A stretch of 64,000 bases of DNA from Turbatrix aceti (lineage: Eukaryota > Nematoda > Chromadorea > Rhabditida > Panagrolaimidae), in assembly GCA_963969345.1 (NCBI GenBank), contig OZ017766.1, positions 4,278,001 through 4,342,000 on the forward strand, read 5' to 3'. Position numbers and translations under genes: made by a program. Below are positions 60,996 through 64,000 of the stretch, one piece after another. The notes beneath the pieces were generated by a model. That model did no database searches, had not been told where the DNA came from, and was given only the letters and a program-made list of their open reading frames with translations. Every line of letters starts with the position of its first letter. Within the stretch, counting starts at the first letter, position 1.

Positions 60996-63619
60996 ATGAA
61001 CATCGACGAAAATGGCGAGCCATTTCACGGTCTTCCGGCTTCTTATCCACTGCTGCCCAAGCAGATGAGCTTCGATGCGACTTGGAAGGATCTTTCCGTC
61101 GTCGTCGATGCCATCCTCCAGGATAACGCCTCTGCGATTCCAAAAAAGCAATGGGACGCGAGCTTCAGCGATGTCTATCACCTGTGCAACTCCATCCCTG
61201 AGCCCTTCGGCCCGAAGCTCTACGGCGTCATCGAAGACAAGTTCATCAGCCATGTCGACCTGTTGCATAAGGTATGTGTTTATATCCCATGGCCTTCGTA
61301 GCCCTGTTGTTGTTCCAGCAACTGGAAAGGTACAATGGAAGGCAGTATCAGGAATTTCTCATTTCGGCGCACAAATCTATAAGAAAGGCTGCCGAGTCGT
61401 TGAACCACTTTTTTACGTATGTTTTTTTTTCTATCGTTCAGGGTTCAAAGCCGGTGTCTGTCTTTAGTGTCCTGAACCAGCAGGTCATCCATGAAGCCTA
61501 TGCTGTGAGCATGCAGGAAATCCTGGGCGACAGCAACACAGCGGTGTCTTCGCTTCGTCTCGAGATTCGCGGTCTCCTGCTCGAGCACTGGCGAAACGAT
61601 GTTCTGGCTCCTGCAGCGAAACGCGTTGTACTTTTTGCGCAAGAGCATTTCAACAACCGTCGCCGCCATTTGGAAGTTGCAAATACTGACTTGCTCAAGG
61701 CATCCATTGCACTCTACTACGACGTGGAATTGACGTCCGTGTTGACAGGTGCCAATGCCGCTTCCCAGTACCGAACTCTCGTCGAGGGGGTTCCACCGGA
61801 CAGTGAGAGTGTTCTGGAATTCTACAGGACTCATATCGAGCGGCCGATTGAGGAACATTCTATCAAGTACTACACCGAGACGTCTGCTGAGTGGAATGAC
61901 GTCGTCGACGTTTCAAAGTACATCGAACGCGTCGCGCTGCTGATTGAAGACGAAAAACGCATTGCTGCCGAATTTCTTCACCAAACTACGGTTGACAAAA
62001 TCAATGTCTGGGCCGCGAATACGCTGGCACGCGGCAGACTCTGCGGTTCGAATATCAACTTTCGGGATCGGATGTGTGTTGCACGGTTCAATGGTTTGTT
62101 TTTCCTTTTTTTTTAAACTATTTGTAGTCCTTTTTTCCAGAAGAAGAAATTCGAAGATGCTTCAGCGTGCTGCGGTTGATAGCCGACGGCCTGACCACCC
62201 TCAAGGAAAATTATCAGGCGTACATTGTTGAGTACACCAAGGCTCAGCTGCCTACCAAGGACACCGACTTTCGCGGATACATCAACGCTCTCGCGCAGTC
62301 TATCAAGCGCTTCTCGCACCTCACGACTTCCATGTTCGACAATCATCAGGAATTTGTGGAAATCATGAATCAGACGCTGTCCGGGATTGTGAACGAGCGA
62401 CCCGACGATCGCCTCGCGCGCTACGCCGACGCCGTTTTGCGGAAAGGCGGGCAAGACGGAGAGAGCAACATCGATAACCTGTCCACCGTCTTGCACTTCC
62501 TCTCCCAGCTGGAATGCTTCGAGCGACCGTATCAATTGCTGCTGACCAAGAGGCTCCTGGGCCGTGTTACACCGAATGTGGACAACGAGAAGCTCGTTTG
62601 CGAGGAAATGCGCGGAATCATCGGAGCTGAACACCTTCAAAAGCTCACGAGGATGGTCATGGATATTTACCAGAGCTCTGATGAAACAAAGAAGTTCCAA
62701 AAGGCAAGTGAATTTTATTTTTTTGTTTCGACAACGATTTTTTTTGATTTTTAGGAGCATCCGTCGAGCTTCAAAAACGTCGAATTCCTCATCCTTCAGC
62801 AGAACGCGTGGCCCGTCTTCGCCGTCAGCGAGACTTTCGGTCCTTCTGTGGCTCTGCCCGCGCTGACGACGATCAACTTGTTCAGCGAGTACTATACGAC
62901 TAAGCTCCACGAGGGCCGAAAACTTACCTGGGCTCCCAGCCTTTCCACTGGTGAGTTTTTTTTTTAATGCTGGATTTGGAGCTGGTGCATGTATTTACTA
63001 CGAGTTTTCAGTTGACGTCCGACTGACCTACCTGGATAAGCACTACACCGTCACGATGACTTTTGTGCACTACGACATCATATCCTGCTTCGAAGGCTCC
63101 GATTCCCGAACACTCAATGAAATTTCGTTCATGGCGAAACTCAAGATGGAAGCCGTCAAAAAATACTTGAAGGCCCTCATCGAACAGCAGCTCCTGCTTG
63201 TCGAGAACAACGAGGATATCAAGGTAATTTTTTCTTCGCAGTATCGCAGAGGACGTTTGCAACTATTTTAGGACGTGACTGATGGTTCAACCAAAATCTA
63301 CCTCAATCTGAACCTGTCTCGCAAAAACAGCCGACTTCGTCTCCCAATTCTTTTCACCAACCGTACTTCCACCGTCGACATTCGTCCTGAGAGCACGGCT
63401 CCGGAAAACAATCAACGCATTCAGATTGAATGCGCGATCGTACGCATCATGAAGCAGCAAAAGACGTTGAAACACGTCGAACTCGTGTCCGGGGTCATCG
63501 AAGCCGTTCACGCCCGATTCACTCCCCCTGTGGTCATGATCAAGCAGTCGATCGAGTCCCTCATCGAACGGGGCTACCTCGAGAGGACTGGCGAAATTGA
63601 CGAGTACAAGTTTGTTTAA
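60996..63619 (+). CDS. cul-2: Cullin-2, scaffold of a CRL2 ubiquitin ligase, 772 aa
   Basis: Seven exons, 60996-61271, 61319-61416, 61468-62093, 62141-62703, 62755-62950, 63012-63223 and 63272-63619, all in phase. The N-terminal cullin repeats start MSFDATWKDLSVVVDAIL ... FSDVYHLCNSIPEPFGPKLY, closest by eye to CUL2, which uses elongin B/C and VHL-box or ZYG-11-type receptors. The cullin homology region includes the LLLTKRLLG helix and GRKLTWAPSLSTVDVRLTYL. The neddylation motif IVRIMKQQKTLKH has its Lys near residue 718. The winged helix ends SLIERGYLERTGEIDEYKFV, with no residue after the Val. Intron 4 uses a GC donor (AAG|GCAAGT) that the frame requires. A TTTTCAG acceptor 24 bases before the ATG suggests a trans-spliced leader. 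Confidence 0.94.
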
Positions 63620-63940
63620 CAAGGTGCTATTTACTGACTTTTTGTGCTTGTGGCATTATCAAAAAACTGCCGTGTATATTCGACAGAAGAGTATAAATTG
63701 GGCCTTTGTGACGCAGCGGTGTACGTGCACGTGCACGAAATTGTGCTTTCACCGCAGTTTATCATCCGGGTGCTCGCTACTGTTCTCTATTGTTACCCAC
63801 AGACTGATGAATCGATTTTTGATAAGAAAACAATCTAAATTGTGCACAGATTTTATTCCAACGCTTACTTACGTGTGCGTTTTTTTCAGACTTTACCTGC
63901 ACTTTTCTAGAGTTCATACAGGAAAAAAGCGCACAAAGCG
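63620..63940. other. Short intergenic spacer after cullin-2
   Basis: About 320 bases between the cullin-2 stop and the next plus-strand ATG. A TTTTTTCAG acceptor ends at 63889, 51 bases before that ATG. This fits either an operon-type downstream gene or a 5' untranslated intron. Confidence 0.4.
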
Positions 63941-64000
63941 ATGAGCAAAATCGACAAATTCCAGCGTGGCGTGGAGTTTGAAGGTATCTCATTGCAGAGC
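63941..64000 (+). CDS. Start of a gene running off the window, unidentified
   Basis: An ATG at 63941 follows a good acceptor at 63889 and opens 20 in-frame codons (MSKIDKFQRGVEFEGISLQS) to the window edge. This is too short for identification. It is on the same strand as cullin-2 and close behind it. Confidence 0.4.
   Translation, partial: MSKIDKFQRGVEFEGISLQS

Noticed and set aside
61442..61467. First acceptor (TTCAG ending at 61441) for cullin-2 exon 3
   Set aside because: It throws the frame off. The later acceptor CTTTAG ending at 61467 gives the conserved VLNQQVIHEAY continuation in phase.

Overview
The window is nuclear DNA from a nematode, most likely a rhabditid-type chromadorean. 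The evidence is gene content and gene structure. Genes have many exons, most introns are about 45-60 bases with T-rich TTTTCAG acceptors, and similar acceptors lie just upstream of several start codons, as expected for trans-splicing. The CDC-48 N-terminus is of the nematode type, and a LIN-42/PERIOD protein carries the nematode-type C-terminal motifs. Exons are GC-rich and intergenic DNA is T-rich. No rRNA, tRNA, CRISPR array or bacterial gene was recognised.

Layout, left to right. 1-1021 (-): secreted class-2 (EstA-type) lipase, 3' end outside the window. 1957-3359 (+): probable HORMA-domain protein. 5562-9351 (+): synaptotagmin with a 2.3 kb intron. 9484-10235 (-): small secreted helical protein. 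12041-15271 (+): CDC-48/p97 ATPase. 15390-16280: repeat-rich DNA. 17016-19010: a compact non-autonomous LTR retrotransposon with identical LTRs and a 5-bp target duplication. 19011-24952: no gene seen. 24953-30522 (+): MNK-type kinase. 33149-34132 (-): mitochondrial ribosomal protein L47. 34534-36218 (+): pseudokinase. 36279-37541 (-): a Pro/Lys-rich protein gene whose first coding segment is split by a 635-bp near-perfect palindromic element. 37978-38424 (-): small protein. 38856-45545 (+): a same-strand cluster of SMARCD/BAF60, PUS10 and topoisomerase III-beta. 46636-49904 and beyond (-): LIN-42/PERIOD. 53651-54165 (+): Yippee-like protein. 55295-57089 (+): single-pass membrane protein. 57445-59486 (-): BRAP RING ubiquitin ligase, with a small Pro-rich gene at 59710-60055 (-). 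60413-60940 (+): tentative gene. 60996-63619 (+): cullin-2. 63941 onward (+): start of one more gene.

Most genes are conserved housekeeping or signalling genes: p97, cullin, BRAP, SWI/SNF, Top3-beta, PUS10, mitoribosome, MNK and LIN-42. Close same-strand spacing suggests polycistronic units for SMARCD-PUS10-TOP3B, for the small gene plus BRAP, and possibly for the tentative gene plus cullin-2. Exon borders were set by hand from reading frame, splice sites and remembered family features; phases were checked for every multi-exon model except where noted.

The most notable points are the palindromic element inside a coding sequence, whose removal with one TA restores the frame exactly; the recent non-autonomous LTR element; a one-base frameshift in PUS10; two GC-AG introns; and an MNK kinase with DLD in place of DFD/DFG and an altered activation loop.
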